This document shows, one piece after another, positions 1 to 9,616 of a stretch of 64,000 nt of DNA. A program made the position numbers and the translations under genes. Under the pieces are notes generated by a model. The model was not told where the DNA came from and did no database searches. It worked only from the letters and a program-made list of their open reading frames with translations. This DNA comes from Firmicutes bacterium UBA2598 (GTDB lineage: Bacteria; Bacillota; PH28-bin88), in assembly GCA_002339345.1 (NCBI GenBank), contig DDKM01000032.1, positions 1-64,000 of the forward strand, given 5' to 3'. Positions within the stretch are counted from its first letter, which is position 1; each line of letters starts with the position of its first letter.

Positions 1-1
1 G

Positions 2-1222
2 GCCATCTTTCCCATGGAATTGATTAAGCAGGAGGTTTCCACCGAGCGCTGGATCGACATACCGGAGGAAGTCCACCGTCTATACCAGACATGGCGTCCA
101 ACACCGCTTTACCGGGCCAGGGGCTTGGAAAAAGCTTTGGATACCCCGGCTAGAATTTATTATAAGTACGAAGGTACCAGCCCGGCGGGTAGCCATAAGC
201 TTAATACGTCTATTCCCCAGGCCTATTATAACAAGATGGCCGGGGTTAAACGGTTGAGCACCGAAACGGGCGCTGGCCAATGGGGTAGTGCCTTGAGTGT
301 GGCCTGCAGCTTTTTTGGCCTGGAATGCCGGGTTTATATGGTGAAGGTGAGTTTTCACCAAAAACCCTACCGCCGGTCCTTCATGGAGGTGTTCGGGGCT
401 TCAGTGGTGGCCAGCCCTAGCCAACATACCGCTGCCGGTCGCTCAATCCTGGAAGTGAACCCGGAATCGCCGGGAAGTTTAGGTATAGCCATCAGCGAAG
501 CAGTTGAAGATGCCGCCACGCGGGATGATACAAACTATGCTCTGGGTAGTGTATTAAACCACGTTTTGCTGCACCAAACCGTTATCGGCTTAGAAGCCAA
601 GGCACAGATAGCAAAATTTGATGATTATCCCGATGTGGTAATTGGATGTTGTGGCGGGGGAAGTAACTTTGGGGGGCTAGCCTTCCCATTTTTACATGAC
701 GTTATTACCCAGGACCGAAAGATCCGCATTATCGCGGCCGAGCCAACGGCTTGCCCAACCCTAACCAGAGGGAAAATGGCCTATGACTTTGGTGATACCG
801 CCAAATTAACACCTATGCTAATGATGTACACCTTGGGACATGATTTTATGCCACCTGGGATTCACGCAGGGGGGTTAAGATATCATGGTGACTCACCCTT
901 GGTAAGCCAGTTATATCATGATGGCTTCATTGAGGCAGCAGCTTTTGATCAAAGTGAGATTTTCCGGGCAGCCATGCTGTTCGCACGCAGTGAGGGAATG
1001 GTACCTGCACCGGAAAGTGCCCATGCCATTCAGGGAGCCATTCGAGAGGCGCTGGCCTGCAAGGAATCTGGTGAATCCAAAGCTATCCTTTTTGGTTTGA
1101 GCGGACATGGTATCTTTGACCTTTCAGCATATGATTCCTTCCTCTCCGGCCGTATTGAAGACGTTCCTTATTCTGAGACAGAACTGGCTAAGAGTCTAGC
1201 TAACCTTCCGGAAATCAAATAG
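2..1222 (+). CDS. trpB2: TrpB2-type tryptophan synthase beta chain, 5' end outside window
   Basis: This is a PLP enzyme that condenses indole with serine to make tryptophan. TrpB2 proteins are a distinct branch that often work away from the trp operon, perhaps salvaging indole. The visible part is about 406 codons. The reading frame stays open to the window edge, reading A-I-F-P before the first ATG at 14, and family members carry about 40 more residues, so the ATG at 14 is internal. The PLP lysine lies in GSHKLNT, followed by [13 protein letters not shown] and the phosphate loop [19 protein letters not shown] is near the C-terminus. No trpA or other trp gene follows it. It converges on the radical SAM gene and shares a terminator with it. 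Confidence 0.93.
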   Translation, partial: AIFPMELIKQEVSTERWIDIPEEVHRLYQTWRPTPLYRARGLEKALDTPARIYYKYEGTSPAGSHKLNTSIPQAYYNKMAGVKRLSTETGAGQWGSALSVACSFFGLECRVYMVKVSFHQKPYRRSFMEVFGASVVASPSQHTAAGRSILEVNPESPGSLGIAISEAVEDAATRDDTNYALGSVLNHVLLHQTVIGLEAKAQIAKFDDYPDVVIGCCGGGSNFGGLAFPFLHDVITQDRKIRIIAAEPTACPTLTRGKMAYDFGDTAKLTPMLMMYTLGHDFMPPGIHAGGLRYHGDSPLVSQLYHDGFIEAAAFDQSEIFRAAMLFARSEGMVPAPESAHAIQGAIREALACKESGESKAILFGLSGHGIFDLSAYDSFLSGRIEDVPYSETELAKSLANLPEIK

Positions 1223-1324
1223 CTGGGGAAAGCAAGGTAAAGGAATATAAATACTTGAAGGGCCGTCTTGAACGGATGCTAACCCTGTCAAGTAGACTGT
1301 AACATAAGGTTCTTAACCTGAAGT

Positions 1325-1363
1325 AACCTTGGCTCGGTAACTTATCGGGCTGAGGTTATTTTA
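1325..1363. terminator. Bidirectional rho-independent terminator between trpB2 and the radical SAM gene
   Basis: A 12-bp stem (1325-1336 with 1346-1357, including G-U pairs) with a 9-nt loop is followed by ATTTTA on the + strand. It sits between two convergent genes and can serve both. Confidence 0.75.
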
Positions 1364-1364
1364 T

Positions 1365-2369
1365 TCAGAGCTGCCGCAACGATTCTGGGGTTAAAAGCTG
1401 GGCGGCCATACCGGGTGTTTGTTGGAGAGTATCCAGTACGGCATCCAGCTTAGCAATGATGTCCTGTTGATCATCCGGCAGCTTACCATTTAGGGAAAGG
1501 TAATTGGATACGTGATCACTAACCAACTGGCTATCAACTTGTAGGTTGGTGAGCAGATTTCTTTCTTCTAACAGCACTTCCACAGGTGAAAGGGGCGTAT
1601 ATTCTCCGTTCCTGTGTTTTTGTGCAAGGGGTGTGCCTCTGATCAGAGTCAATGTACGTAACCGTATGAAATCGGGGTTTATTTCATTGAGGACTTTGGC
1701 TGTATGCAAGGAGTGGGTATGGGTTAATTCCTTTCCTCCCAGACCGAGAATTACATATAAGGAAATTTCAAACCCTGCCCGTCTGGCTCTCTGGCACCCT
1801 TCGATCATTTGGGCCGGGGAAGCACCTTTTTGAATTAATTCCAGTACCTGGTGGTCACCGGATTCCAGGCCGATGTGCAGTCTGTCCAATCCGGCGGAAC
1901 GAAGCATGGCCAGATCCTCCGCGGAGCGGCGCAACAGTGTACGCGCCCGAGCATAACTGGTTACCCGTTTGATTTCCGGGAAGGTGCTTCGAAGATGGCG
2001 CAGGATGGTGGCAAGACTCTGTGCCGGCATGGTTAGACTGTCGGAGTCCGCCAGAAAGACATTCAGCTCCTGTTGCCATATCCAAGGCATTTTCCCGATG
2101 TCCACACCCGTTGCTTGCAACATATTTAGCTGGACCTGTGGAAATACCACCCCATCCAACCCTAACTTGTTAGAAACATGTCTGGTGGCTTCCCATATTA
2201 CGCGGTAATGGTTAATATCTTCCAGCACTTCTTCCACTGGTCGGAGAGAAAAGGCTTTGCCACGGTACATGTTGCAAAAACCACATTTATTCCAGGGGCA
2301 ATTGCGGGTGGCCCGGATTAATAGGCTATAGGCTTCACTAGGTGGCCGATAGTACGGGACTTCTATCAT
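1365..2369 (-). CDS. Radical SAM protein of unknown substrate
   Basis: This is a 334-residue radical SAM enzyme. The cluster motif CPWNKCGFC (CxxxxCxxC spacing, slightly atypical) lies near residue 24. HIGLESGDHQVLELIQKG near the middle is typical of the COG1032-like radical SAM fold, where the GLESG strand contacts SAM. It has no B12 domain and no obvious SPASM extension. The start is supported by AAGGAGGG just upstream of the ATG. The gene stands alone, convergent with trpB2 and divergent from the small gene at 2520. Its substrate cannot be inferred. Confidence 0.85.
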   Translation of the reverse strand: MIEVPYYRPPSEAYSLLIRATRNCPWNKCGFCNMYRGKAFSLRPVEEVLEDINHYRVIWEATRHVSNKLGLDGVVFPQVQLNMLQATGVDIGKMPWIWQQELNVFLADSDSLTMPAQSLATILRHLRSTFPEIKRVTSYARARTLLRRSAEDLAMLRSAGLDRLHIGLESGDHQVLELIQKGASPAQMIEGCQRARRAGFEISLYVILGLGGKELTHTHSLHTAKVLNEINPDFIRLRTLTLIRGTPLAQKHRNGEYTPLSPVEVLLEERNLLTNLQVDSQLVSDHVSNYLSLNGKLPDDQQDIIAKLDAVLDTLQQTPGMAAQLLTPESLRQL

Positions 2370-2389
2370 AAAAATCCCTCCTTGCCAAG

Positions 2390-2418
2390 ATTATACTATG
2401 GGAGGCCAAAAACTCCAA
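2390..2418 (-). promoter_or_regulatory. Sigma-A type promoter of the radical SAM gene
   Basis: On the - strand, TTGGAG (2413-2418), a 17-nt spacer and TATAAT (2390-2395) lie just upstream of the SD and start of the radical SAM gene. Confidence 0.7.
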
Positions 2419-2519
2419 CAGCCAAAGGTCGGCCAAAACCTTTCCCTACCAGATAGGTGGAGCCACCTGCAGGGTGGCCTGCATAGACTGGTAAGGAATA
2501 TGTAAGGAGGGTGATAGGA

Positions 2520-2750
2520 GTGGGCAAAGATCGACTGGAAATGAAGGATATTCCGGAATCGTGGCGGAGCCTGTTTCAAGGACTGGATATGCAGGAAGTC
2601 AACCGCATCCGACAAAGTTTAACACCGGAACAACAGGCCGGTTTCGTGTCTGAAGTTATGCGACACCTGCAGGAAACCCTGACACCTGAGGAATATCTCG
2701 CCTTTCAACAGCTTTTGACCGACCTCGGCCAGAAGGTATCCAGAGGGTAA
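2520..2750 (+). CDS. Small hypothetical protein
   Basis: The predicted product has 76 residues, is hydrophilic and probably all-helical (IPESWRSLFQGLD, then LTPEQQAGFVSEVMRHLQ, then LTPEEYLAFQQLL). I do not recognise a family. The GTG at 2520 is chosen because AAGGAGG at 2503-2509 is 10 nt upstream; the in-frame GTG at 2511 is only 1 nt from that SD. It sits between the radical SAM promoter and the lysA leader. The strong SD and sensible composition favour a real gene. Confidence 0.55.
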   Translation: MGKDRLEMKDIPESWRSLFQGLDMQEVNRIRQSLTPEQQAGFVSEVMRHLQETLTPEEYLAFQQLLTDLGQKVSRG

Positions 2751-2752
2751 GA

Positions 2753-2782
2753 TTGACACCAAGTGCCCCTTCGTGCTAAGAT
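2753..2782 (+). promoter_or_regulatory. Promoter of the lysine riboswitch-lysA unit
   Basis: TTGACA (2753-2758), an 18-nt spacer and TAAGAT (2777-2782) place a start about 25-30 nt before the aptamer. Confidence 0.7.
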
Positions 2783-2816
2783 ATGCACAATCAAATATAT
2801 CTTGCCTCATCTCTCA

Positions 2817-3001
2817 TGGAGGTGAGGTAGGGGCGCAGGCTGTCAGGAGTATACCGGGGAAGTGGGAATGATGATCCGGCTAGAAAGGGGCGCCTGCCGA
2901 AGCCTTGGCAGCCACCCAAGGTTCCATGGCTGGGCCTGCATCGAATAGTTGCAGGACTGTCACTGCAGAAATTCCCTGGTTTTGCAGTGGAGCACTATCT
3001 C
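2817..3001 (+). promoter_or_regulatory. Lysine riboswitch (L box) aptamer
   Basis: The leader of lysA carries conserved L-box blocks in order: GGTGAGGTAGGGGCGC, CAGGAGTAT, GAAAGGGGCGCCTGCCGAAG, TGGGCCTGCATCGAATA, GCAGGACTGTCACTG and GGAGCACTATCTC. The arrangement matches the B. subtilis lysC leader as I know it. Lysine binding is expected to favour the terminator at 3041-3070 and so switch off lysA, which makes lysine. Confidence 0.93.
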
Positions 3002-3040
3002 ACACACAGGGAGAGGTGGGCGTTTTCCAAGCCAAGTGTG

Positions 3041-3070
3041 GCCACGAGAAAATGCTTGTGGCTATTTTTA
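3041..3070 (+). terminator. Expression-platform terminator of the lysine riboswitch
   Basis: An 8-bp stem, GCCACGAG (3041-3048) with CTTGTGGC (3055-3062), is followed by TATTTTTA. It lies between the aptamer and the lysA SD, which is the position expected for ligand-dependent attenuation. Confidence 0.82.
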
Positions 3071-3102
3071 TGCCCGCCCGAATATAACGAGGGGGTAAAA
3101 AG

Positions 3103-4452
3103 ATGAAACTGCAAGGGACTGCTAACATCAATTCGCTTGGCCACCTAGAAATTGGCGGTTGTGACAGTGTAGAACTAGCCCGCCAATTTGGTACTCCCCT
3201 TTATGTAATGGACGAAATGCTCATCCGCCAGACATGCCGGGAGTACATGCGGGCATTCTGTAAAAAGCCCGGTCAGGCAGAAGTTATTTATGCCAGCAAG
3301 GCGTTTTTGACAACTGCCATGTGCCGGATTATTGATGAGGAAGGCCTGGGGCTGGATGTGGTCTCTGGCGGGGAACTATTTACTGCACTGCAGGCCCAGT
3401 TCCCTCCCAATAGGATTTACTTTCACGGCAACAATAAATCCCCCGGGGAACTGGCCATGGCCATTGAGGCTGGTATCGGCCGGATTATCGTGGATAATTT
3501 TTATGAAATGGCTGAACTGGAGAATATGGCGGCCCGGATTGGGAAGCGGGTTGACATACTGCTGCGTATAACCCCTGGTATCGAAGCACATACCCATGAA
3601 TATATTAAGACCGGCCAAATCGATTCCAAGTTTGGTTTTACGCTTCCCAACGGGACCGCTTTGGAAGCGGTTCGTAAGGCACAGTCCTGTAGGCACCTTA
3701 AATTGAGGGGAATTCACTGCCATATTGGTTCCCAGATCTTTGAGATGGATTCCTATAGGCATGCCGTTTGTGTGATGATGGGGTTCATGGCGGAGGTGTT
3801 GGCGGCTACTGGTCACACCATGGAGGAGTTAAACCTTGGCGGTGGTTTTGGTATTTATTACACCAGCAAGGATACTCCTGCTACCGTGCAAGAATACGGC
3901 TATACCGTAATGGAAACAGTCAGAAAGAAAGCGGCAGCTCTCGCCCTACCAGAGCCAAAGGTAATTGTGGAGCCGGGGCGGTCTATTGTGGGGCCTGCCG
4001 GTACCACATTATATACCATCGGGTCCATTAAGGAAATACCCGGGGTACGAAAGTACGTTGCTGTTGATGGCGGGATGGGGGATAATATTCGCCCTGCTCT
4101 TTATGGCGCCAAATATGAGGCGATGCTTGCTAATAAAGCTGGTTTGCCTGGTGAGGAAGTGGTGTCCATTACCGGCAAGTGTTGCGAATCCGGTGACATG
4201 CTCATTTGGGATGTCCACTTGCCCGCTTGCCAGCCAGGCGACATCCTGGCCGTTTCCTCCACTGGAGCTTATTGTTATACCATGTCCAGCAACTATAACC
4301 GGTTGGGACGCCCCGCGGTGGTTTTAGTCAGGGAAGGGGAGGCCAACCTGATTGTCAAACGGGAAACCTATGAAGACCTGTTACGAAATGACCTGGTACC
4401 AGACCGCCTGTTGCCTCAAAAAATGATGGCCGCAATGGCATCCCGCGCCTAA
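3103..4452 (+). CDS. lysA: Diaminopimelate decarboxylase
   Basis: LysA performs the last step of lysine synthesis, decarboxylating meso-diaminopimelate in the cytosol. It is a fold-type III PLP enzyme of 449 residues, a normal length. The PLP lysine is K66 in VIYASKAF. HCHIGSQI, LGGGFGIYY and VEPGRSIVGPAG form the barrel and phosphate sites, and CCESGDM supplies the active-site Cys from the partner subunit. The start has a GAGGGGG SD. It is controlled by the lysine riboswitch just upstream and ends before a clear terminator, so it is probably a single-gene transcript. Confidence 0.97.
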   Translation: MKLQGTANINSLGHLEIGGCDSVELARQFGTPLYVMDEMLIRQTCREYMRAFCKKPGQAEVIYASKAFLTTAMCRIIDEEGLGLDVVSGGELFTALQAQFPPNRIYFHGNNKSPGELAMAIEAGIGRIIVDNFYEMAELENMAARIGKRVDILLRITPGIEAHTHEYIKTGQIDSKFGFTLPNGTALEAVRKAQSCRHLKLRGIHCHIGSQIFEMDSYRHAVCVMMGFMAEVLAATGHTMEELNLGGGFGIYYTSKDTPATVQEYGYTVMETVRKKAAALALPEPKVIVEPGRSIVGPAGTTLYTIGSIKEIPGVRKYVAVDGGMGDNIRPALYGAKYEAMLANKAGLPGEEVVSITGKCCESGDMLIWDVHLPACQPGDILAVSSTGAYCYTMSSNYNRLGRPAVVLVREGEANLIVKRETYEDLLRNDLVPDRLLPQKMMAAMASRA

Positions 4453-4465
4453 CATGTTACAGATC

Positions 4466-4495
4466 AAGCACCCATGCGGGTGCTTTCCCTTTTTT
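4466..4495 (+). terminator. lysA terminator
   Basis: The 8-bp perfect stem AAGCACCC/GGGTGCTT with loop ATGC is followed by a T-rich run. Confidence 0.9.
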
Positions 4496-4505
4496 GGGTG
4501 ACCGT

Positions 4506-4513
4506 GGTATAAT
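4506..4513 (+). promoter_or_regulatory. Extended -10 promoter of the DHH-CBS-NTase gene
   Basis: TGGTATAAT, an extended -10, lies about 40 nt before the SD-supported TTG start at 4550. No good -35 is visible. Confidence 0.6.
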
Positions 4514-4549
4514 CAAAGAAATTTATTGCTAGATGAAGGACGTGGTTCC

Positions 4550-7168
4550 TTGCCCCAGGTAATCCTGTCCCATTTTAATCTCGACTTCGATGGTCTGGCC
4601 AGCATGGTTGCGGCGAAAAAACTGTGGCCCGAAGCGATTTTGGTTCATCCGGGCAGGTTGAAACCGGCGGTACAAGAATTTATGAGCCTGCACAAGGATG
4701 TCATTCCCTTGTCCCGTGCTAATGCTATTAACCCGGAAAATGTGGGCTTGGCGGTGGTTGTTGACACCAATTCGCCCATACGTTTGGGTGAAGGAAAGAA
4801 CATCATTGGCTTGGCCACGCCGGTGGTGGTGATAGACCATCACCCCGTGTCCAGTGAAGGATTCTCCCACTCACAAACAAGGGTGGATAGGGTTGGCGCC
4901 ACCACCACCATCATGGTGGAGGAGTTGCGGGAGAGGAGGGTACCAATTAACCCCTTTGAAGCAACCATTCTGGCCCTGGGAATATACGAAGATACCGGCT
5001 TCTTCACCAATGCCGGCACCACTTCCCGCGATATCATGGCTGCAGCCTTCCTTTTGGATCAAGGTGCAAACCTAGTAGTTGTGAGGGATTTTTTACAGCA
5101 ACCCCTCAATGGTGAACTACAGGACCTATTTTACGAATTAGTGGCCAATGCAAAGGAGAAAAGGATTAACGGCATCAATGTTGTTTTCACTGGTGCCAGG
5201 AGGAAAAAACCAATCCCAGGAGTATCCGTTCTGGCGGATAAACTGGGAGAAACCATAGGTTGTCCAGTGGTATTTTTAGTGATTGAAATGGGAAAAAGAG
5301 TTCAGGTGGTGGCCAGGAGCAGTGTTGTGAATGCCGATGTCAATGTCATTTTAAATAACTTTAACGGAGCAGGGCATGCCGGGGCGGCATCGGCCAACAT
5401 TCGGGGGATGTCTGTTGAAGAGGTAATGGAAAGGCTTGAGCAGGTATGTACTGTATTGATTGTCCCTGGCATAACCGCAAAACAGATTATGAGTTTTCCG
5501 GTCAAAACCATCCGGCCGGATACCACCATCGAGGAAGCCTATCAAATTATGTTGCGGTATGGGCACACCGGATTGCCGGTAACGGAAAGTGCAATACTTG
5601 TTGGCATAATTTCCAGGCGCGACGTGGATAAAGCTATACATCATGGGCTGGGACATGCCCCTGTAAAAGGATACATGTCATCTCAGGTGTTGGCCATTGG
5701 GCCGGATACCGGCGTTGACGAAATTCGCGACTTGATGATTGAACATGATATCGGTAGACTGCCGGTACTGGAGAACGGCAGGGTAATTGGCATCGTGTCA
5801 CGGAGCAACATGCTCCACCTAATCCATGGCGAACATTATCCAAGACAATTCCGTACCATGTATCAAATAACCTGCCCCATGGCGTGCCCGCTGGACCCAG
5901 GCCGGTTACTCCAAACTAGGCTCTCAACCCACCAGTACCATTACCTCAGGATTATCGGTAGGCTGGCCAAAGAACTGCAAGTTAATGTTTTTTTGGTTGG
6001 CGGCGCAGTGCGTGATCTTTTCTTGGGGGTGTCTGTGACAGATATGGATATGGTGGTTGTGGACGGTGATGCTGTGGACCTGGCCACCAAGTTTAGCGCC
6101 ATGGCGGGAGGAAAAATAAAACTTTATCCTTCCTTCGGGACGGCAACAGTATTGCTGCTGGAGGGTGAAGAAATCGACTTCGCCACTTCCCGCAAGGAAT
6201 ATTATGCCTATCCGGCGGCATTGCCGGAAGTGGAAACGGCGGGACTGCGTGATGACCTCTACCGGAGGGACTTTACCATCAATGCTATGGCGATGGATCT
6301 TTCGCCGGACCGTTTCGGCAGGCTAATCGATTATTTTTGTGGTCACAAAGACCTTGAGGCTGGGCTAATCAGGGTATTACACAACCTGAGTTTCATTGAA
6401 GACCCTACCAGGATCCTCCGGGCGATCCGTTTTGAAAATCGTTATGGTTTTTCCATGGAAGCGCAAACTGAATATCTGGCGGCCGACCCGGCAGCCCACA
6501 AGGCTCTGCAGAACCTGTCTGGAGCAAGATTATGGCGCGAGCTATCCCATCTGCTGTCCGAACCACACCTGGTGGGAAATCTACAAAGATTACATTCCTT
6601 CGGACTGCTGCAATACCTGTGGCCAGAATTAAACATCAGCCCGGAGTGGTGGGAGGCGCTATCTGCGGTGCCGGAGGTAATTGACAGGTACCAGGGGGAA
6701 ACCCCAACTCCTGCTGTCCAGCGAGAGATGGTAGCGTTGGGGGTGCTGCTGGCAGAAATACCCGATGTCTATCGTGAATGTAAGCGATTGGAACTGTCCC
6801 GCAGCCAGACGGAAGCAGTAACAGCTATCCCACCAGCTTATATTCAGGGTAATAATAAAGGCAATATTTCTTCACCCGGAAGTATCCACCGGTGGGCACA
6901 TTGCTATGGTTTGGAGACTTTACTGGCGGTGGCGGCTTTACTGGACGAGGATAGACGAGGAAAAGTCCTGGATTACCTAAAGGCTCGGAAAGACATCCCA
7001 TCACTGATTTCTGGAGAGGAATTGCGCCATCTAGGGCTTAAACCAGGACCTGTCTTTGGCAAGATCATCTTTGAATTGGCCTGTGCCCAGTTAGATGGAA
7101 TGGTACAGGACCGTGGAGCTGCTCTTAGCTTTGCCCGCCGTCTAGCTGCCGAAATCAAAGACCCGTAA
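4550..7168 (+). CDS. DHH / CBS / tRNA nucleotidyltransferase (poly(A) polymerase) fusion
   Basis: This is a three-part protein of about 872 residues. The N-terminal DHH phosphoesterase has SHFNLDFDG, VVVDTNS and VIDHHP (metal ligands) and a DHHA1 signature GAGHAGAAS near residue 280. Two CBS domains (about 312-425) could sense adenine nucleotides. A class II nucleotidyltransferase follows (about 475 onward), with VGGAVRDLFLG, TDMDMVV and RRDFTINAMAM. Families with this layout are annotated as CCA- or A-adding tRNA nucleotidyltransferases; whether this one adds C, A or both cannot be read here. I chose TTG 4550 because GAAGGA lies 9 nt upstream; TTG 4526 has no SD and would begin only a few bases after the predicted transcription start. 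Confidence 0.9.
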   Translation: MPQVILSHFNLDFDGLASMVAAKKLWPEAILVHPGRLKPAVQEFMSLHKDVIPLSRANAINPENVGLAVVVDTNSPIRLGEGKNIIGLATPVVVIDHHPVSSEGFSHSQTRVDRVGATTTIMVEELRERRVPINPFEATILALGIYEDTGFFTNAGTTSRDIMAAAFLLDQGANLVVVRDFLQQPLNGELQDLFYELVANAKEKRINGINVVFTGARRKKPIPGVSVLADKLGETIGCPVVFLVIEMGKRVQVVARSSVVNADVNVILNNFNGAGHAGAASANIRGMSVEEVMERLEQVCTVLIVPGITAKQIMSFPVKTIRPDTTIEEAYQIMLRYGHTGLPVTESAILVGIISRRDVDKAIHHGLGHAPVKGYMSSQVLAIGPDTGVDEIRDLMIEHDIGRLPVLENGRVIGIVSRSNMLHLIHGEHYPRQFRTMYQITCPMACPLDPGRLLQTRLSTHQYHYLRIIGRLAKELQVNVFLVGGAVRDLFLGVSVTDMDMVVVDGDAVDLATKFSAMAGGKIKLYPSFGTATVLLLEGEEIDFATSRKEYYAYPAALPEVETAGLRDDLYRRDFTINAMAMDLSPDRFGRLIDYFCGHKDLEAGLIRVLHNLSFIEDPTRILRAIRFENRYGFSMEAQTEYLAADPAAHKALQNLSGARLWRELSHLLSEPHLVGNLQRLHSFGLLQYLWPELNISPEWWEALSAVPEVIDRYQGETPTPAVQREMVALGVLLAEIPDVYRECKRLELSRSQTEAVTAIPPAYIQGNNKGNISSPGSIHRWAHCYGLETLLAVAALLDEDRRGKVLDYLKARKDIPSLISGEELRHLGLKPGPVFGKIIFELACAQLDGMVQDRGAALSFARRLAAEIKDP

Positions 7169-7180
7169 GGAGGGAAGACC

Positions 7181-7795
7181 ATGTTTTTTAGTGATCTTAG
7201 CGGCTTGATGGCTGGTATTCCTGCAATTCTCATCGCCATTACCTTTCACGAATATGCCCATGGGAAAACCGCCGCCATTTTGGGGGACCCAACTCCCGGC
7301 TACCAGGGCCGGCTTTCCCTCAACCCGCTGAACCACCTGGACCCGTTGGGTACACTGATGCTATTAGTGGCCGGATTTGGATGGGCCAAACCGGTACAGG
7401 TCAATCCGTATCACTTTCAGGGTGATCGTAACCGGGGCATGATGATGGTGGCTCTTGCCGGACCTGTGATGAACCTTACCCTGGCATACCTGGCGGCGGT
7501 AGCCTATCGGCTTAGTGGCGGTTTTTCACCCTTCCTTAATACCTTTTTGTTTTACCTGATGTGGTTCAATGCCATGCTCGCTGTTTTCAATTTAATCCCC
7601 CTCCCGCCTTTGGACGGCTCAAAAGTCCTTGCGGGCCTTTCCCGGCAGGGCGCCAGGCTCATTTACCAGTTGGAAGGTTACGGCCCGTTGGTTCTTTTGT
7701 TGCTTTTGGCCACCGGAATGTTAAGTAAAATATTGCGGCCGGCAGTCCATTCTGTCATCAAGGGCATTATGACCCTTGCGGGATGGGGTACCTGA
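7181..7795 (+). CDS. Site-2 protease family (M50) membrane metalloprotease
   Basis: This is a short rhomboid-independent intramembrane zinc protease of 204 residues. It shows HEYAHG (HExxH zinc motif) in the first membrane helix and NLIPLPPLDGSKVL, whose Asp is the third zinc ligand. Several hydrophobic helices span the protein and there is no PDZ domain, as in the YwhC-like minimal group. The role in this genome is unknown. It starts 12 nt after the NTase fusion with a GGAGGG SD and runs almost directly into trpS, so a shared transcript is likely. Confidence 0.88.
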   Translation: MFFSDLSGLMAGIPAILIAITFHEYAHGKTAAILGDPTPGYQGRLSLNPLNHLDPLGTLMLLVAGFGWAKPVQVNPYHFQGDRNRGMMMVALAGPVMNLTLAYLAAVAYRLSGGFSPFLNTFLFYLMWFNAMLAVFNLIPLPPLDGSKVLAGLSRQGARLIYQLEGYGPLVLLLLLATGMLSKILRPAVHSVIKGIMTLAGWGT

Positions 7796-7832
7796 AGGCA
7801 GTTTACAAACTGATACGGAAGGAGATTTGTTT

Positions 7833-8813
7833 ATGTCCAAAGGCCGGATCTTTAGCGGCATGCGTCCAACCGGTCGCCTGCATATAGGCCACCTAAGCGT
7901 ATTGGAGAACTGGGTCAAACTACAAAAAGAGTATGACTGTATTTTTGGGGTAGTGGATTGGCACGCCCTTACCACCACCTTTGATGATCCATCTACCCTG
8001 CAGGATAATATCATCATGATGGTCCTTGATTGGTTAAGTGTGGGGGTGGATCCTGAGCAAAGTATTGTAATGGTCCAATCCGATGTTAAAGAACATGCGG
8101 AACTTCACCTGCTTTTTTCCATGATCACCCCATTATCCTGGCTGGAGCGGGTCCCGACCTACAAGGATCAGATCCAGCAACTAGGCAATCAGGGAAAAGA
8201 CATTTCCACTTATGGATTCCTGGGATATCCGCTTTTACAGGCGGCAGACATCCTGGTATACAAGGCCAATGCCGTGCCGGTGGGAGAGGACCAATTGCCC
8301 CACTTGGAGTTATGCAGGGAAGTGGGACGGCGGTTCAATTATATGTACAACTGCAAAATTTTTCCGGAACCCCAGGCCATACTTGGAAAAATAACCATGC
8401 TGCCGGGTGTGGACGGGCGAAAGATGAGTAAGAGCTACCAAAACGATATCCCATTGGATGCGTCTCCGGCCGAAGTCGCGGAAAAGGTGAGAATGATGGT
8501 TACCGATCCCGCCCGTATCCGGAAAAGTGACCCTGGCCACCCCGAAGTTTGTGTGGTCCACTCCTACCATGATTTCTATAACGCCTTAGAAGTGGAAGGT
8601 GTACGACAAAGCTGCCGCCGGGGTGAGATGGGGTGTGTTTCCTGTAAAAGCTTGTTGGCAAAGAAATTGAATGATATGCTGGAACCGATCCGTGAGCGGC
8701 GGGCTGGTTTAAACCCCGCGATGGCCAGGGATATCCTGGCGGAAGGAGGACAGCGGGCCGGACAGGTCGCCCAGCAAACCATGATCGAGGTGCGCAGGGC
8801 CATGGGTGTGTAG
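7833..8813 (+). CDS. trpS: Tryptophanyl-tRNA synthetase
   Basis: This class I synthetase charges tRNA-Trp. The product is 326 residues, normal for bacterial TrpRS. The HIGH motif appears as GRLHIGHL after SGMRPTG, and the KMSKS loop as KMSKSYQND. ATG 7833 is chosen because GAAGGAGA lies just upstream and the protein then begins with the usual GRIFSGMRPTG strand; the frame is open further upstream without an SD. There is no T-box leader in the 37 nt before the start. Confidence 0.96.
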   Translation: MSKGRIFSGMRPTGRLHIGHLSVLENWVKLQKEYDCIFGVVDWHALTTTFDDPSTLQDNIIMMVLDWLSVGVDPEQSIVMVQSDVKEHAELHLLFSMITPLSWLERVPTYKDQIQQLGNQGKDISTYGFLGYPLLQAADILVYKANAVPVGEDQLPHLELCREVGRRFNYMYNCKIFPEPQAILGKITMLPGVDGRKMSKSYQNDIPLDASPAEVAEKVRMMVTDPARIRKSDPGHPEVCVVHSYHDFYNALEVEGVRQSCRRGEMGCVSCKSLLAKKLNDMLEPIRERRAGLNPAMARDILAEGGQRAGQVAQQTMIEVRRAMGV

Positions 8814-8830
8814 ATGGGTGGTGGAGGGTA

Positions 8831-9604
8831 ATGGAATATAGGGTAAAACTGGAGGTCTTTGAAGGCCCGCTGGACCTGTTACTTCACCTCATAAACAAGG
8901 CGGAGGTGGATATCTACGATATTCCCATCGCTGTAATTACCGAGCAATATATGGAGTATCTTTGGACCATGCAGGAATTGGACCTTAATCTTGCGGGAGA
9001 ATTCCTGGTGATGGCAACCACCTTGCTGTCCATCAAGGCGAAAATGCTTTTGCCCCACCGTCGGCAAGGTGGTGAAAGAGAGAAGGTGGAAGAGGAAATT
9101 GATCCCAGGGAAGTTTTAGTGGCCCGTCTTTTGGAATATAAGGCCTTTAAGGAGGCGGCAGCATCCCTGCGGAAAATGGAGGACCGGCAGAGCCTTTTCA
9201 TATCACGACCGGTAGAGGCACAGTCCCAGGGGTGGCAGTGGGTCACAGAGAAAACGTTGGGAAGTGTGAGCCTGTGGGAGCTCATTGCGGCCATGCGTCA
9301 GGTTATGGGGAGGAGGAAACCGGAACCGTCCCGGGCCCGGGAACTACCTCGACAAGAGATCACCGTAAACCACCAAATAGAGGTACTTTGGGAGCGGCTG
9401 GGACGCCAGCCATCACTGTCTTTCAAAGCATTTTTAAGGGATTTTCCCGATCGTTCCCATATGGTAGTTTCCTTTTTAGCTATCCTTGAATTGGCGCGGC
9501 TACAAAAAATTATGCTGGTACAAAAGGTGCCCTTTGGCGATATTTTAATTATGTCTCTGGTCAGCCCGAGCATGCAAGCCATGCCTGACCGTGATACAGC
9601 CTGA
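8831..9604 (+). CDS. scpA: Segregation and condensation protein A
   Basis: ScpA is the kleisin subunit that bridges the heads of the SMC dimer in the chromosome condensation complex. The product has 257 residues. The N-terminal segment VFEGPLDLLLHLI is the SMC-neck-binding helix signature, and a middle region binds ScpB. The C-terminal winged-helix part includes VSFLAILELARL. The start has a GGAGGG SD. It is followed 12 nt later by scpB, the usual pairing. Confidence 0.95.
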   Translation: MEYRVKLEVFEGPLDLLLHLINKAEVDIYDIPIAVITEQYMEYLWTMQELDLNLAGEFLVMATTLLSIKAKMLLPHRRQGGEREKVEEEIDPREVLVARLLEYKAFKEAAASLRKMEDRQSLFISRPVEAQSQGWQWVTEKTLGSVSLWELIAAMRQVMGRRKPEPSRARELPRQEITVNHQIEVLWERLGRQPSLSFKAFLRDFPDRSHMVVSFLAILELARLQKIMLVQKVPFGDILIMSLVSPSMQAMPDRDTA

Positions 9605-9616
9605 GGGGGGACGGCC

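Noticed and set aside
2905..3087. Small + strand frame in the lysA leader
   Set aside because: It lies within the lysine riboswitch aptamer and terminator.
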